Both the position numbers and the translations under genes were made by a program. From contig NC_009719.1 of the NCBI RefSeq assembly GCF_000017565.1, positions 744,001 through 808,000 of the forward strand: a DNA stretch of 64,000 nt. Reading direction: 5' to 3'. The notes under the pieces were generated by a model that was given only the letters and a program-made list of their open reading frames with translations, was not told the origin of the DNA and ran no database searches. The stretch is from Parvibaculum lavamentivorans DS-1 (GTDB taxonomy: Bacteria > Pseudomonadota > Alphaproteobacteria > Parvibaculales > Parvibaculaceae). This document shows, in pieces, positions 46,725 through 56,406 of the stretch (the first letter of the stretch is position 1; each line of letters opens with the position of its first letter).

Positions 46725-48946
46725 GCGAACTTCTGCTCGAACTCTTCTCCGAGGAAATCCCGGCCCGCATGCAGAAGCGCGCGGGCGAGGACCTTGTGCG
46801 TCTCGTCACCGATGCGCTGAAGGCGGCGGGTGTCGAGGGCAAGAATGCGCGTGCCTTCGCGACGCCACGGCGGCTGGCGCTGGTGATCGACGGACTGCCG
46901 GACAAGACGCCGGATGTGAAGGAAGAGCGCAAGGGCCCGAAAGTCGGCGCACCGCAACAGGCGATCGACGGCTTCCTGCGCGCGGCCGGCCTCGCAAGCA
47001 TCGACGAAGCGACGGTGCAGGAAGACAAGAAGGGCGCCTTCTATGTCGCCGTCACCGAGAAGCAGGGCCGCGACACCGCCGCGCTGATCGCCGAGATCGT
47101 GCCGGCCGTCATCCGCGCCTTTCCCTGGCCGAAATCCATGCGCTGGGGCTCGGGCAGCTTGCGCTGGGTGCGTCCGCTGCATTCGATCCTCTGCCTGCTC
47201 GGCGGCAAGGTGGTGAATTTCGAGGTCGACGGCATCAAATCCGGCAACACGACGCGCGGCCACCGCTTCATGGCGCCGGATGCTTTCGTGGTGACGGATT
47301 TTGCCGACTACGAGATGAAGCTGCTCGATGCGAAGGTCGTGCTCGATCCGGCGAAGCGCGCGCATTTCATCCATGCAGGCGCAAAGGCGCTGGCGGAGGC
47401 CGAGGGCCTCGTGCTGGTCGAGGACGAGGCGCTGCTGCATGAAGTGGCGGGCCTTGTCGAATGGCCCGTGCCGCTGATCGGCCGCATCGACGACGAATTC
47501 ATGTCCGTGCCGCAGGAAGTGCTGACCAGCACCATGCGCGCGAACCAGAAATATTTTGCGCTCCACGACAAGACGGGGAAGCTCGCGCCGCGCTTCGTCG
47601 TGATCGCCAACCTTGAAGCTGAAGACGGCGGCAAGGCCATCGTCAACGGCAACGAGCGCGTCCTCCGCGCCCGCTTCGCCGACGCGCGCTTCCTGTGGGA
47701 TCAGGACCGGAAGCACACGCTGACGAGCCGTCTGCCGAAGCTGCAGGAAGTCGTCTTCCACGCCAAGCTCGGCACGGTGCACGACAAGGCGATGCGCATC
47801 GGCAAGCTCGCGCGCGAACTGGCGGCCTTCGTGCCCGGCGCGGACCCCGACAAGGCGCAGATCGCGGGAGAACTCGCCAAGGCCGACCTCACCACCGGCA
47901 TGGTCGGCGAGTTCCCCGAGTTGCAGGGCCTCATGGGCGCGTACTACGCGCGGAACGATGGATTGGACGACGAAATCGCGGCTGCGATTGCCGAACATTA
48001 TGCGCCGCTGGGGCCGACCGATGCTGTGCCTTTGACGCCGCTTGGCAGGGTTGTTGCTCTCGCGGATAAGATCGACACGCTGGTTGGATTCTGGGCGATT
48101 GATGAAAAGCCCACCGGCTCCAAGGACCCTTACGCGCTTCGCCGCGCGGCTCTAGGGGTTATTCGCGTTGTCATGGAAGGTCAAATCAGACTTTCACTTG
48201 TGCAAATCTTTGAGACTGCGCAAAACGAATTACGACTTTCAACAGAACAGGTAAGCGTTGAACTTCTGAACAAGAGTGATGCTAAAGAAAGTGATACGCT
48301 GGGTCTTGATTTGGGCGCGAAATCACTTGGATATGCCTCTGTCCACGAAAGAAGTGTCCGAGGTGCTAGTGTTCGAGTTATTCGCTCTGGAAGGAGAGTT
48401 TTTGGTGAAAGTATTGAATCTCAACTCCTCTCCTTCTTTGCCGACCGCCTGAAAATCTATCTTCGTGATCGTGGCGCGCGGCACGATCTGGTCGATGCCG
48501 TCTTCGCGCTCGAAGGTCAGGACGATCTCGTCCTCATCGTGAAGCGCGTCGAGGCATTGTCGGAATTTCTTGCCACCGAAGACGGCAAGAACCTGCTCGC
48601 GGGCTACAAGCGCGCGACGAATATTCTTCGCATCGAAGAGAGGAAGGACGGCGAGGGCGCGTTCAATGCCGCGCCGGATGCCTCGCTCTTCGCGCAGGAC
48701 GAAGAGAAGGCGCTGGGCGCCGCTATCGAGGCCGCGACGAAGGAAGCGAAAGCCGCCGTCGCAAAGGAAGACTTCGCCGCCGCCATGTCGGCGCTTGCGA
48801 AGCTCCGCGCGCCGGTCGATGCCTTCTTCGAGAAGGTGACGGTGAATGCCGACGATGCGGCCCTCCGCGCGAACCGTTTGAAGCTTCTGGCACAGATACG
48901 CGCGGCCTTGCACGAGGTCGCTGATTTTTCGAAGGTCGAGGGCTAG
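46721..48946 (+). CDS. glyS: Glycyl-tRNA synthetase beta subunit with an internal AT-rich insertion
   Basis: 741 residues, the tRNA-binding half of GlyRS. The N-terminal [15 protein letters not shown], the central [46 protein letters not shown] and the C-terminal [15 protein letters not shown] are all typical. Between residue 485 and 568 lies a stretch with no clear GlyS counterpart, coded by DNA of about 43% GC by my count (48181-48420) in a gene otherwise near 65%. Residues 527-541 read [15 protein letters not shown], followed by [11 protein letters not shown], like the start of Cas9. After it the family sequence resumes ([22 protein letters not shown]). The frame is intact, so the protein is probably functional. 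Confidence 0.93.
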   Translation: MSELLLELFSEEIPARMQKRAGEDLVRLVTDALKAAGVEGKNARAFATPRRLALVIDGLPDKTPDVKEERKGPKVGAPQQAIDGFLRAAGLASIDEATVQEDKKGAFYVAVTEKQGRDTAALIAEIVPAVIRAFPWPKSMRWGSGSLRWVRPLHSILCLLGGKVVNFEVDGIKSGNTTRGHRFMAPDAFVVTDFADYEMKLLDAKVVLDPAKRAHFIHAGAKALAEAEGLVLVEDEALLHEVAGLVEWPVPLIGRIDDEFMSVPQEVLTSTMRANQKYFALHDKTGKLAPRFVVIANLEAEDGGKAIVNGNERVLRARFADARFLWDQDRKHTLTSRLPKLQEVVFHAKLGTVHDKAMRIGKLARELAAFVPGADPDKAQIAGELAKADLTTGMVGEFPELQGLMGAYYARNDGLDDEIAAAIAEHYAPLGPTDAVPLTPLGRVVALADKIDTLVGFWAIDEKPTGSKDPYALRRAALGVIRVVMEGQIRLSLVQIFETAQNELRLSTEQVSVELLNKSDAKESDTLGLDLGAKSLGYASVHERSVRGASVRVIRSGRRVFGESIESQLLSFFADRLKIYLRDRGARHDLVDAVFALEGQDDLVLIVKRVEALSEFLATEDGKNLLAGYKRATNILRIEERKDGEGAFNAAPDASLFAQDEEKALGAAIEAATKEAKAAVAKEDFAAAMSALAKLRAPVDAFFEKVTVNADDAALRANRLKLLAQIRAALHEVADFSKVEG
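48173..48424 (+). other. In-frame foreign-looking segment within glyS, Cas9 RuvC-I-like
   Basis: About 84 codons of low GC and unusual codon choice (AGA, AAA, TCA, GTT, CTT). Its centre encodes [15 protein letters not shown] (D530 in the place of the RuvC aspartate) and, ten residues on, [11 protein letters not shown], with the spacing of the first two strands of a type II Cas9. The Arg-rich bridge helix that follows in Cas9 is missing. RuvX/YqgF shares the first motif but not the second. The boundaries are approximate. Confidence 0.5.
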
Positions 48947-48963
48947 GCCCCGGCCCTCCCACC

Positions 48964-49013
48964 CGAGAAATTCGCGTGCCGCGAATTTCTCGACCTCCCC
49001 GCGAGGGGGAGGT
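48964..49013. repeat. Twin hairpins between glyS and ppdK
   Basis: First, a perfect 13-bp stem CGAGAAATTCGCG / CGCGAATTTCTCG with a 3-nt loop (48964-48992). Then ACCTCCCC / GGGGAGGT with a 5-nt loop (48993-49013). Neither has a T run. They probably act as an mRNA barrier or are a dispersed palindromic element. Confidence 0.75.
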
Positions 49014-49080
49014 GTTTGAAGTGAAGGCCCTGGCTCTGTGGCCGGGCTTTCGTGTGACGGCCAAACCAAAGGCGAGTGCG

Positions 49081-51780
49081 ATGGCTGAGAAGAAGTGGGT
49101 TTATTCCTTCGGCGACGGCAAGGCGGAAGGCGCGGCGAAGTTGCGCGACCTTCTGGGCGGCAAGGGCGCGAACCTTGCCGAGATGTCGAATATTGGCCTG
49201 CCGGTGCCGCCCGGCTTCACCATCACCACGGAAGTCTGCACCGCCTTTTATGAAAACGACCGCGCCTTTCCCGCCGGACTGAAGGAACAGGTCGAGAAGG
49301 CACTCGCCGATATCGGCAATTCGGTCGGCGCGCATTTCGGCGATGCCGCGAACCCGCTTCTCGTTTCCGTGCGCTCCGGCGCGCGCGCTTCCATGCCCGG
49401 CATGATGGACACGGTGCTGAACCTCGGCCTCAACGACGAGACGGCGGCGGGCCTCGGCAAGCGCGCGGGCGACGAACGCTTCGCCTATGACAGCTATCGC
49501 CGTTTCATCTCGATGTATTCGGATGTGGTGCTCGGCGTCGAGCATCACAATTTCGAGGAGATACTGGAGTACTTCAAGGAAGAGCAGGAATATTCGCTCG
49601 ACACGGAGCTCTCCGCCGACGACTGGAAGAACGTCATCGCGCGCTACAAGGAGCGCGTGCAGGAAGAGCTGGGCAAGCCCTTCCCCCAGGATGTGAACGA
49701 GCAGATCTGGGGCGCGATCGGCGCTGTATTCGGTTCGTGGCGCAACCGCCGTGCGGAAACCTATCGCCGCCTCCACAACATTCCCGAAAGCTGGGGCACC
49801 GCCGTCAACATCCAGGCGATGGTGTTCGGCAATATGGGCGACACGAGCGCCACGGGCGTTGCCTTCACGCGCAATCCCTCGACCGGCGAGAAGGCCTATT
49901 ACGGCGAGTTCCTCGTCAATGCTCAAGGCGAGGACGTGGTGGCAGGCATTCGCACGCCGCAAAGCCTGACCAAAAAGGCGCGCCTCGAAGGCAACGACAA
50001 GAAGCCCTCGATGGAAGAAGCAATGCCGGACGCATTCGCGGAACTGGCGGCGACATTCGAGCGGCTTGAGAAGCACTACACGGACATGCAGGACGTGGAA
50101 TTCACCGTGCAGGAAGGCAAGCTCTGGATGCTGCAGACGCGGAGCGGAAAGCGCACGGCGAAAGCGGCATTGAAGATCGCCGTCGAAATGGTGGGCGAAG
50201 GGCTGATCGACGAGAAGACGGCGATCGGCCGCGTCGATCCCGCCTCGCTCGATCAACTCCTGCATCCGACGCTCGACCCCGATGCGCCGCGCGATGTATT
50301 GGCGACGGGCCTGCCCGCCTCGCCCGGCGCGGCGTCTGGCACGGTCGTCTTCAATTCCGACGAAGCCGCCGCCATGCGGCAGGCGGGCAAGGACGTCGTA
50401 CTCGTGCGCGTCGAGACGAGCCCGGAAGACATCAACGGCATGCATTCCGCTGTCGCGATCCTGACGACGCGCGGCGGCATGACGAGCCACGCGGCCGTCG
50501 TCGCGCGCGGCATGGGGCGGCCTTGCGTCTCCGGCGCGGGCTCCATCCGCATCGACTACAAGACCGAGACGTTCACGGCCTCGGGCGTCACCGTGAAGAA
50601 GGGCGACATCATTACGGTGGACGGCTCGACCGGGCAGGTCCTCAAGGGACAGATACCGACGTTGCAGCCGGAACTCTCCGGCGATTTCGCGACATTGATG
50701 ACATGGGCGGACAAATATCGCCGCATGCAGGTGCGCACCAACGCCGAAACGCCGCATGACGCGGAAACAGCGCGCAAGTTCGGCGCCGAAGGCATCGGCC
50801 TCTGCCGTACCGAACACATGTTCTTCGACGAGGACCGCATCGTCGCCGTGCGCCAGATGATCCTCGCCGATGACGCGAAGGGACGCCGCGCGCCGCTTGA
50901 GAAAATCCTGCCGATGCAGCGCGACGATTTCCGTCAGTTGTTCGAGATCATGCAAGGCTTGCCGGTGACGATCCGCCTGCTCGATCCGCCGCTGCATGAA
51001 TTCCTGCCGAAGGGCGACGAGGAAATCGCGCAGGTGTCGGAAGATACCGGCATTCCGGCCGACAAGCTGACGCGGCGCCTCGCGGAACTCGCGGAGACGA
51101 ACCCGATGCTTGGTCATCGCGGTTGCCGCCTCGGCATTTCCTATCCCGAGATCTACGAGATGCAGGCACGCGCGATTTTCGAGGGCGCGCTTCTCGCGGC
51201 AAAGGAAACGGGCGCCCCGGTGATCCCCGAAATCATGATCCCGCTTGTCGGCATGAAGACCGAACTCGACTTCCTCAAGGCGCGCGTCGTGGCGGTGGCC
51301 GCGGAAGTTGAAAAGGAACAGGGAAAGAAGCTCGAATATTCCGTCGGCACCATGATCGAGCTGCCACGCGCGGCGCTGATGGCGCGTGAAATCGCCGCCT
51401 CCGCCGAGTTCTTTTCCTTCGGCACCAACGACCTGACACAGACGACCTTCGGCATCAGCCGCGACGATGCCGCGCAGTTCATGAATGATTATCTGGGCAA
51501 GAAAATCCTGACCCAGGATCCCTTCGTTTCGCTCGATATCGACGGTGTGGGCGAGCTTGTGCGTCTTGCAGCGGAGCGGGGCAGGGCGGCACGGCCCGAC
51601 ATCAAGCTCGGCATCTGCGGCGAACATGGCGGCGACCCGGCATCCATCGCCTTCTGCGAGGAGGTGGGCCTCTCCTATGTCTCCTGCTCGCCCTACCGGG
51701 TGCCGATCGCACGTCTCGCAGCTGCACAATCGGCTCTTGCCGTTGCGTCAGGTGCGGCGCAAGGCAGCGGCACCGCCTGA
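49081..51780 (+). CDS. ppdK: Pyruvate, phosphate dikinase
   Basis: 899 residues from the ATG at 49081 (MAEKKWVYSFGDGKAEG); the open frame upstream runs through the hairpin element and is not coding. It interconverts pyruvate, ATP and phosphate with PEP, AMP and diphosphate. The nucleotide-binding domain opens LLGGKGANLAEM. The phosphohistidine is H470 in RGGMTSHAAVVARGMGRPCVSG. The C-terminal PEP/pyruvate barrel has IGLCRTEHMFF, RLLDPPLHEFLP and SFGTNDLTQTTFG. No partner regulatory protein gene is adjacent. Confidence 0.97.
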   Translation: MAEKKWVYSFGDGKAEGAAKLRDLLGGKGANLAEMSNIGLPVPPGFTITTEVCTAFYENDRAFPAGLKEQVEKALADIGNSVGAHFGDAANPLLVSVRSGARASMPGMMDTVLNLGLNDETAAGLGKRAGDERFAYDSYRRFISMYSDVVLGVEHHNFEEILEYFKEEQEYSLDTELSADDWKNVIARYKERVQEELGKPFPQDVNEQIWGAIGAVFGSWRNRRAETYRRLHNIPESWGTAVNIQAMVFGNMGDTSATGVAFTRNPSTGEKAYYGEFLVNAQGEDVVAGIRTPQSLTKKARLEGNDKKPSMEEAMPDAFAELAATFERLEKHYTDMQDVEFTVQEGKLWMLQTRSGKRTAKAALKIAVEMVGEGLIDEKTAIGRVDPASLDQLLHPTLDPDAPRDVLATGLPASPGAASGTVVFNSDEAAAMRQAGKDVVLVRVETSPEDINGMHSAVAILTTRGGMTSHAAVVARGMGRPCVSGAGSIRIDYKTETFTASGVTVKKGDIITVDGSTGQVLKGQIPTLQPELSGDFATLMTWADKYRRMQVRTNAETPHDAETARKFGAEGIGLCRTEHMFFDEDRIVAVRQMILADDAKGRRAPLEKILPMQRDDFRQLFEIMQGLPVTIRLLDPPLHEFLPKGDEEIAQVSEDTGIPADKLTRRLAELAETNPMLGHRGCRLGISYPEIYEMQARAIFEGALLAAKETGAPVIPEIMIPLVGMKTELDFLKARVVAVAAEVEKEQGKKLEYSVGTMIELPRAALMAREIAASAEFFSFGTNDLTQTTFGISRDDAAQFMNDYLGKKILTQDPFVSLDIDGVGELVRLAAERGRAARPDIKLGICGEHGGDPASIAFCEEVGLSYVSCSPYRVPIARLAAAQSALAVASGAAQGSGTA

Positions 51781-52240
51781 CGGATGCCGGCATTATCCGT
51801 GAGCGGAATGTCCCGTATCGGGATAGATCGTGTACGGAGTATTAACGATTATGACTAAATTGAGTCAATCTCGTTAATGTTTGAGTCGCGTGAAAATGCA
51901 TTTTGCATAATGATTTAACCACGCGCACACGACACATAATCACTGTGAATACAATTTGTCGCAGTGTAAAACCTGTTGTGGTTCAATGACATAGCCCTTG
52001 GCGCTAATACTGCCGCAATTATGACATTGTTGCGCCGGAATCCCCATGTTACTTCCCCCTCGCTGTTAATGACTAAGTGATTGCCCAGGTGTCGATGCGG
52101 CATCGGGCTCTGGCACGTTTATAGCGGTGCTGTCCGACAGGCTCTGAGAAGGCTCTCGCGAGAGGGCCGGGTGGTTCTCCAAAAGTGGCGAGCGCACCAA
52201 GGGGTCTGCAAGAACAACAAAGCAGACGGTTTAGAGAACG
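51781..52240. promoter_or_regulatory. AT-rich intergenic region upstream of the cell-wall hydrolase
   Basis: 460 bp with no convincing gene, markedly AT-rich between 51835 and 52080. It holds two GANTC (GAGTC) sites at 51862 and 51883 and several TTAAC/GTTAA words (51842, 51873, 51913) of the sort found in CtrA half-sites, but no full TTAA-N7-TTAA match. It is the likely promoter region of the hydrolase gene. No RNA gene was recognised. Confidence 0.5.
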
Positions 52241-52978
52241 ATGCGTAAATTGTTTCAATGGCTCGACCTGGGCCACATTGTCGGCGGTGCTGCCCAGACG
52301 GCTGCTGCACTCGTGTGCCTCGGTGTGGTCACCAGCACCGTCGTGGGCGCCATGAACACGCCGACCCCGCATATCGAACCTCTGCCCAATACGGCGCCCC
52401 TCGTCGCCTATGCGCCGTCTCATGGCCGCGACCTCGCAGGCGCCTTTGTGGGCGACGACGAGACGCTGGACGCCTATGTGGAGAACGCAAGCATCATCCT
52501 GCCGTCTCCGGGCGTCCCCATGGACGTGGATACGCCCCTGGTGCAGCTGAAGGCCCGTATGCTGGAAGAAGAGCGCCGCTGCCTCGCCGTCGGCATCTAT
52601 TTCGAGGCGCGGGGCGAATCGACCGAAGGCCAGCTCGCCGTTGCACGCGTGATCCTCAATCGCGTCGGTTCCGCGAATTATCCCGACAGCATCTGCGGCG
52701 TCGTCTATCAGGGCGCCAGCCGCTCTACCGGTTGCCAGTTCTCGTTTACCTGCGACGGCAAGCTGAGCAAGGTGCCGAACGAACGCCGCGCCTGGGCCAA
52801 GGCGCGCCGGACCGCGCAATATGTGACGATGGGCAGGGATGCCGATCCGACGCTCGCACCGGCGATGTTCTACCATGCCGACTATGTGCAGCCTTACTGG
52901 GCCTCTGGCATGGTCGAGGTCAAGAAGATCGGCCGCCACATCTTCTATCGCCCCGCCGGCTCCGAGGGAAAATCCTGA
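52241..52978 (+). CDS. SleB-type cell wall hydrolase
   Basis: 245 residues. An N-terminal hydrophobic segment (VGGAAQTAAALVCLGVVTSTVVGA) probably anchors or exports the protein. The C-terminal Hydrolase_2 domain has CLAVGIYFEARGESTEGQLAVARVILNRV with the catalytic glutamate, YPDSICGVVYQGA, CQFSFTCDG and ATMFYHADYVQPYW-like MFYHADYV. It cleaves peptidoglycan during remodelling. It follows a long AT-rich region with GANTC sites, which suggests cell-cycle timing. Confidence 0.88.
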   Translation: MRKLFQWLDLGHIVGGAAQTAAALVCLGVVTSTVVGAMNTPTPHIEPLPNTAPLVAYAPSHGRDLAGAFVGDDETLDAYVENASIILPSPGVPMDVDTPLVQLKARMLEEERRCLAVGIYFEARGESTEGQLAVARVILNRVGSANYPDSICGVVYQGASRSTGCQFSFTCDGKLSKVPNERRAWAKARRTAQYVTMGRDADPTLAPAMFYHADYVQPYWASGMVEVKKIGRHIFYRPAGSEGKS

Positions 52979-53003
52979 TCCCCCGGGCGGCTTGCGGTGC
53001 GGC

Positions 53004-53828
53004 CTAGCCCTTCGCGGCGTCTGCTTCCATCTGCTTGAAGAGCGGCGCCAGCGGCCCCGACATCGCGATCTGCTGACGTGTCGTCTCGGGCGCATTGCCC
53101 GCCGCCTTGTCGAGCTCCACAAGCTCCGGCGGCACGAACCAGTGCAGCTTGTCCGAGCCATAGGCCTCCCACACAACCTTCGCCACTTCGACTGGCGGTA
53201 TCGCGCGGAACATGCCTTCCTTGGGCGCATTTGCGGCCGCGCCTTCCGGCAGGATCGGCGTGTCGATAAGCCCCGGCAGCACATCCGCCGCGCGCACGCC
53301 GATGAGGCGGAACTCGATGGAGAGTGCTTCGGTGAGGCCCTTCACCGCGTGCTTCGTCGCCGAATAGACGGCAATGCCCGGCATGCCATAGGTCGCCGAT
53401 GACGAGGATGTGGTGAAGCAGAGCGAATTCTTCGTCGCTTTCAGAAGCGGCAGCGCCGCGTAGATGCCGTTCAGCACGCCGACGAAATTCACATTCACGA
53501 CGGCCAGAATGTCTTCAAACGGCATCTGCTCGAAGAGCCCGCCGCGGCCGATGCCGGCATTGTTGAAGAGCAGGTCGAGCTTGCCGCCGGTCGCTTCGCC
53601 GAACCTTGCAACCGCTGCGTCGAACGCCTTCTTGTCCGTCACATCGAGCTTCGCGACGACGCAGTTCTCGGCGCCAAGCTCCTTTTCCAGCGCGGCCAGA
53701 CCTTCGCCGTTCACATCATAGCCGCCGACAAACCAGCCTTTGCCCGCAAAGAGCCGCGCCGTTTCGAGCCCCATACCGGAAGCCGCGCCCGTGATGAAAA
53801 TACTCTGCCGCCCGTTCGCTTGTCCCAT
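53004..53828 (-). CDS. Short-chain dehydrogenase/reductase
   Basis: 274 residues from the ATG at 53828 (MGQANGRQSIFITGAASGMGLETARLFA). A Rossmann-fold oxidoreductase with TGAASGMG (dinucleotide), NNAGIG, the catalytic serine in SSSSATYG and YSATKHA (Tyr-x3-Lys). The DVNGEGL segment after strand two suggests preference for NAD(H). The substrate is unknown. The gap to nadC is 71 bp on the same strand; a functional link with NAD synthesis is not implied. Confidence 0.92.
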   Translation of the reverse strand: MGQANGRQSIFITGAASGMGLETARLFAGKGWFVGGYDVNGEGLAALEKELGAENCVVAKLDVTDKKAFDAAVARFGEATGGKLDLLFNNAGIGRGGLFEQMPFEDILAVVNVNFVGVLNGIYAALPLLKATKNSLCFTTSSSSATYGMPGIAVYSATKHAVKGLTEALSIEFRLIGVRAADVLPGLIDTPILPEGAAANAPKEGMFRAIPPVEVAKVVWEAYGSDKLHWFVPPELVELDKAAGNAPETTRQQIAMSGPLAPLFKQMEADAAKG

Positions 53829-53899
53829 GATCGTCTCCCGCTTTTTATGTTCTGGATTTTGTGGACCGTAGTCCACTTTTGCCACACGGGGAAGCGCGA

Positions 53900-54769
53900 T
53901 CAGGAGGCCGTCAGGCTTTCGAAATCGAGGCCGACATCGAGACAGGGCGCGGAATGCGTAATCCAGCCACAGGAGATGAGATCGACGCCCGAGGCGGCGA
54001 TGGCAGGCGCCGTAGCGGCTGTGATACGGCCAGATGCTTCCGCGACGGCGCGTCCGCCGATGCGGCGCACGGCTTCGGTGAGCATCTCCGGCGTCATGTT
54101 GTCGAGCAGCACCGCGTCCACACCCACGGCAAGCGCTTGATCGAGCTGGTCGAGTGTGTCCACCTCGACCTCGATCTTGACCATGTGGCCGCTCGCCGCC
54201 TTCGCGCGTGAGATCGCCGCTTCGATGCCGCCCGACATGGCGATGTGGTTGTCCTTGATGAGAACGGCATCGTCGAGGCCGAAGCGGTGGTTCATGCCGC
54301 CGCCGGCGCGCACGGCGTATTTTTCGAATATGCGAAGGCCTGGCGTCGTCTTGCGCGTGCAGCAGACATGCGCTTTCGTGCCTTCGATGGCACGGGCGAT
54401 TTCGCGCGTCGAGGTCGCGATGCCCGACATATGGCCGAGGAAATTCAAAGCCACGCGCTCGCCCGTGAGAATGCCGCGCGCGGGCCCTTCGATGGCGGCG
54501 ATGGTGTCGCCCGGCTCGACATCCGATCCATCGGCTTTCACCACCGCGACCTTGAGCGACGGATCCACTAGGCGGAAAGCCATGCGCGCGCAATCGAGCC
54601 CCGCAACACGGCCGGGCTGGCGCGCATTGATGAGCACGCGCGCCTTCGCCTCCGCCGGCACGGTTGCCTGCGTGGTGATGTCGCCCGCGCGGCCGAGATC
54701 TTCCGCCAGCGCGGCGCGCACGGCCGGCTCGATCATGAGGGCGGGCAGGGGCGTCAGCTGAAGCGTCAT
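53900..54769 (-). CDS. nadC: Nicotinate-nucleotide pyrophosphorylase (carboxylating)
   Basis: 289 residues from the ATG at 54769, overlapping the nadB stop (ATGA). Quinolinate phosphoribosyltransferase, the third step of de novo NAD synthesis. [52 protein letters not shown] and VDAVLLDNM are all diagnostic. It is the last gene of nadA-nadB-nadC. Confidence 0.96.
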   Translation of the reverse strand: MTLQLTPLPALMIEPAVRAALAEDLGRAGDITTQATVPAEAKARVLINARQPGRVAGLDCARMAFRLVDPSLKVAVVKADGSDVEPGDTIAAIEGPARGILTGERVALNFLGHMSGIATSTREIARAIEGTKAHVCCTRKTTPGLRIFEKYAVRAGGGMNHRFGLDDAVLIKDNHIAMSGGIEAAISRAKAASGHMVKIEVEVDTLDQLDQALAVGVDAVLLDNMTPEMLTEAVRRIGGRAVAEASGRITAATAPAIAASGVDLISCGWITHSAPCLDVGLDFESLTAS

Positions 54770-56379
54770 AGGCAAGCCTGTATCTCTGCCGCGCCGGCCG
54801 CGGGGGCTTCGGCGATGGCAGCATCCGCAATCCGTGCCGCTTCCTTCAGCGTGATGAACGTGCGGTGCCGCCAGGGCGCGCGTGGCGAGGCGAAGTCGCT
54901 CCGGTAGTGGCCGCCGCGGCTTTCCTCGCGCGCATAAGCGGCGGCGGTGACAAGCTTCGCCGTCGTCGCGATATTGCCGAAAAGGCTCGCCGGTCCCGCC
55001 GCGCGCTCAAGCCGCGCAATCTCCCCAAGCGCGAATGCAAGACCGCCCGCGTTGCGCTCGACGCCGACATGCGCCGTCATGATCTGGCGTAGCTGCGCCA
55101 GCATCGGCGCGTCGGGTATCGCAGCCGATGCGAGAACCGGGGGCGCGACATGCGCGCCCGCGCGTGCGCCGGGAACGCAGCCGTCGATGTCGGTGGCGAT
55201 GCGTGCGCCGAAGACGATGGCTTCGAGAAGCGAATTGCTCGCGAGCCTGTTCGCGCCATGCATGCCGGTCGAGGCGACTTCGCCACAGGCCCACAGCCCC
55301 TCGATGCTGCTGCGCCCGCGCGCATCCACATGGATGCCGCCCATGTGGTAATGCGCGGCCGGTGCAACGGGGATGGGCTGGCGCGCCGGGTCGATGCCGA
55401 GCGACATGCAGGTCTCATAAACGGTAGGGAAGGTTGCCGCAAATTTCTCGCCGAGTGCCGCGCGTGCATCGAGAAAGGCACCGCGCCCCGCCTCGATCTC
55501 GCGAAAGATCGCGCGCGCCACGATATCGCGCGGCGCGAGTTCGGCGTCGGCATGAATAGAAGGCATGAAACGTCGGCCCATATTATCGATCAGGATTGCG
55601 CCCTCGCCACGTAGCGCTTCCGTGACCAGGGGCGCCGGATCGCGCGTGGAAGCAATAGCGGTCGGATGGAACTGCACGAATTCCGGGTCTGCGATCAGCG
55701 CGCCCGCGCGCGCCGCCATGGCAACGCCTTCGCCGCGTGCCTGCGGCGGATTGGTCGTGACGGCAAAGAGCTGGCCAACGCCGCCACTGGCGAGCACCAC
55801 GGCACGCGCCTTGATGAACAGCGGTTGCGGCGCGGTCGCGGCATGAGCAGGCCGCGCGAAAACGCCGGCGGCACGCCCGTTTTCTATGGCGAGCTCATAG
55901 GCTGACAATCCTTCCATCACGCGAATGGAGGGCGTGGCGCGCACGGCGGCAACAAGCGCCTGCATGATCGCCTTGCCCGCCTGGTCGCCCTTCACGCGGA
56001 CGATGCGGCGATGGCTGTGCGCAGCCTCCCGCCCCGCCGAGAGCTTGCCCTCTATGTCGCGGTCGAAGGGGACACCGAGCTTCAGCAAATCCTCGATGCG
56101 AAGCGCCGCCTCCCGCGCGATGGAAAGCGCGGCTTCCTCGTCCACCGTGCCGGCACCTGCCGCGATCGTGTCTGCGGCATGGGCTTCGGCCGTATCGCCC
56201 GGCTCTATGGCCGCCGCGATGCCACCCTGCGCCCAGGCGCTTGACGCGCCGTCGCCTATGGGCGCGCCCGCGAGAACGGTGACGGGGCGGGGACTGAGTT
56301 TCAATGCCGTGAAGAGGCCCGCAAGTCCCGCGCCGACGATCAGAACGTCGCCGGCATCGACGATGTTGCCCTGCGCCAT
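54766..56379 (-). CDS. nadB: L-aspartate oxidase
   Basis: 537 residues. An FAD enzyme turning aspartate to iminoaspartate for quinolinate. The N-terminal [17 protein letters not shown] and [16 protein letters not shown] are the FAD motifs; [34 protein letters not shown] and [15 protein letters not shown] are typical of the family. It overlaps nadC and follows nadA after 27 bp. Confidence 0.96.
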   Translation of the reverse strand: MAQGNIVDAGDVLIVGAGLAGLFTALKLSPRPVTVLAGAPIGDGASSAWAQGGIAAAIEPGDTAEAHAADTIAAGAGTVDEEAALSIAREAALRIEDLLKLGVPFDRDIEGKLSAGREAAHSHRRIVRVKGDQAGKAIMQALVAAVRATPSIRVMEGLSAYELAIENGRAAGVFARPAHAATAPQPLFIKARAVVLASGGVGQLFAVTTNPPQARGEGVAMAARAGALIADPEFVQFHPTAIASTRDPAPLVTEALRGEGAILIDNMGRRFMPSIHADAELAPRDIVARAIFREIEAGRGAFLDARAALGEKFAATFPTVYETCMSLGIDPARQPIPVAPAAHYHMGGIHVDARGRSSIEGLWACGEVASTGMHGANRLASNSLLEAIVFGARIATDIDGCVPGARAGAHVAPPVLASAAIPDAPMLAQLRQIMTAHVGVERNAGGLAFALGEIARLERAAGPASLFGNIATTAKLVTAAAYAREESRGGHYRSDFASPRAPWRHRTFITLKEAARIADAAIAEAPAAGAAEIQACL

Positions 56380-56406
56380 GATGGCGTCTCCTGTGCGATC
56401 CGCGGC

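Noticed and set aside
48173-48424. Complete nuclease or mobile gene inside glyS
   Set aside because: The segment is too short and lacks HNH, the bridge helix and other RuvC motifs; at most it is a remnant.
48943-51729. 928-codon open frame on the minus strand opposite ppdK
   Set aside because: No family motifs, and ppdK on the plus strand is unmistakable.
51842-51925. CtrA binding site (TTAA-N7-TTAA) before the cell-wall hydrolase
   Set aside because: Only half-site-like words with wrong spacing; kept as part of the region note only.
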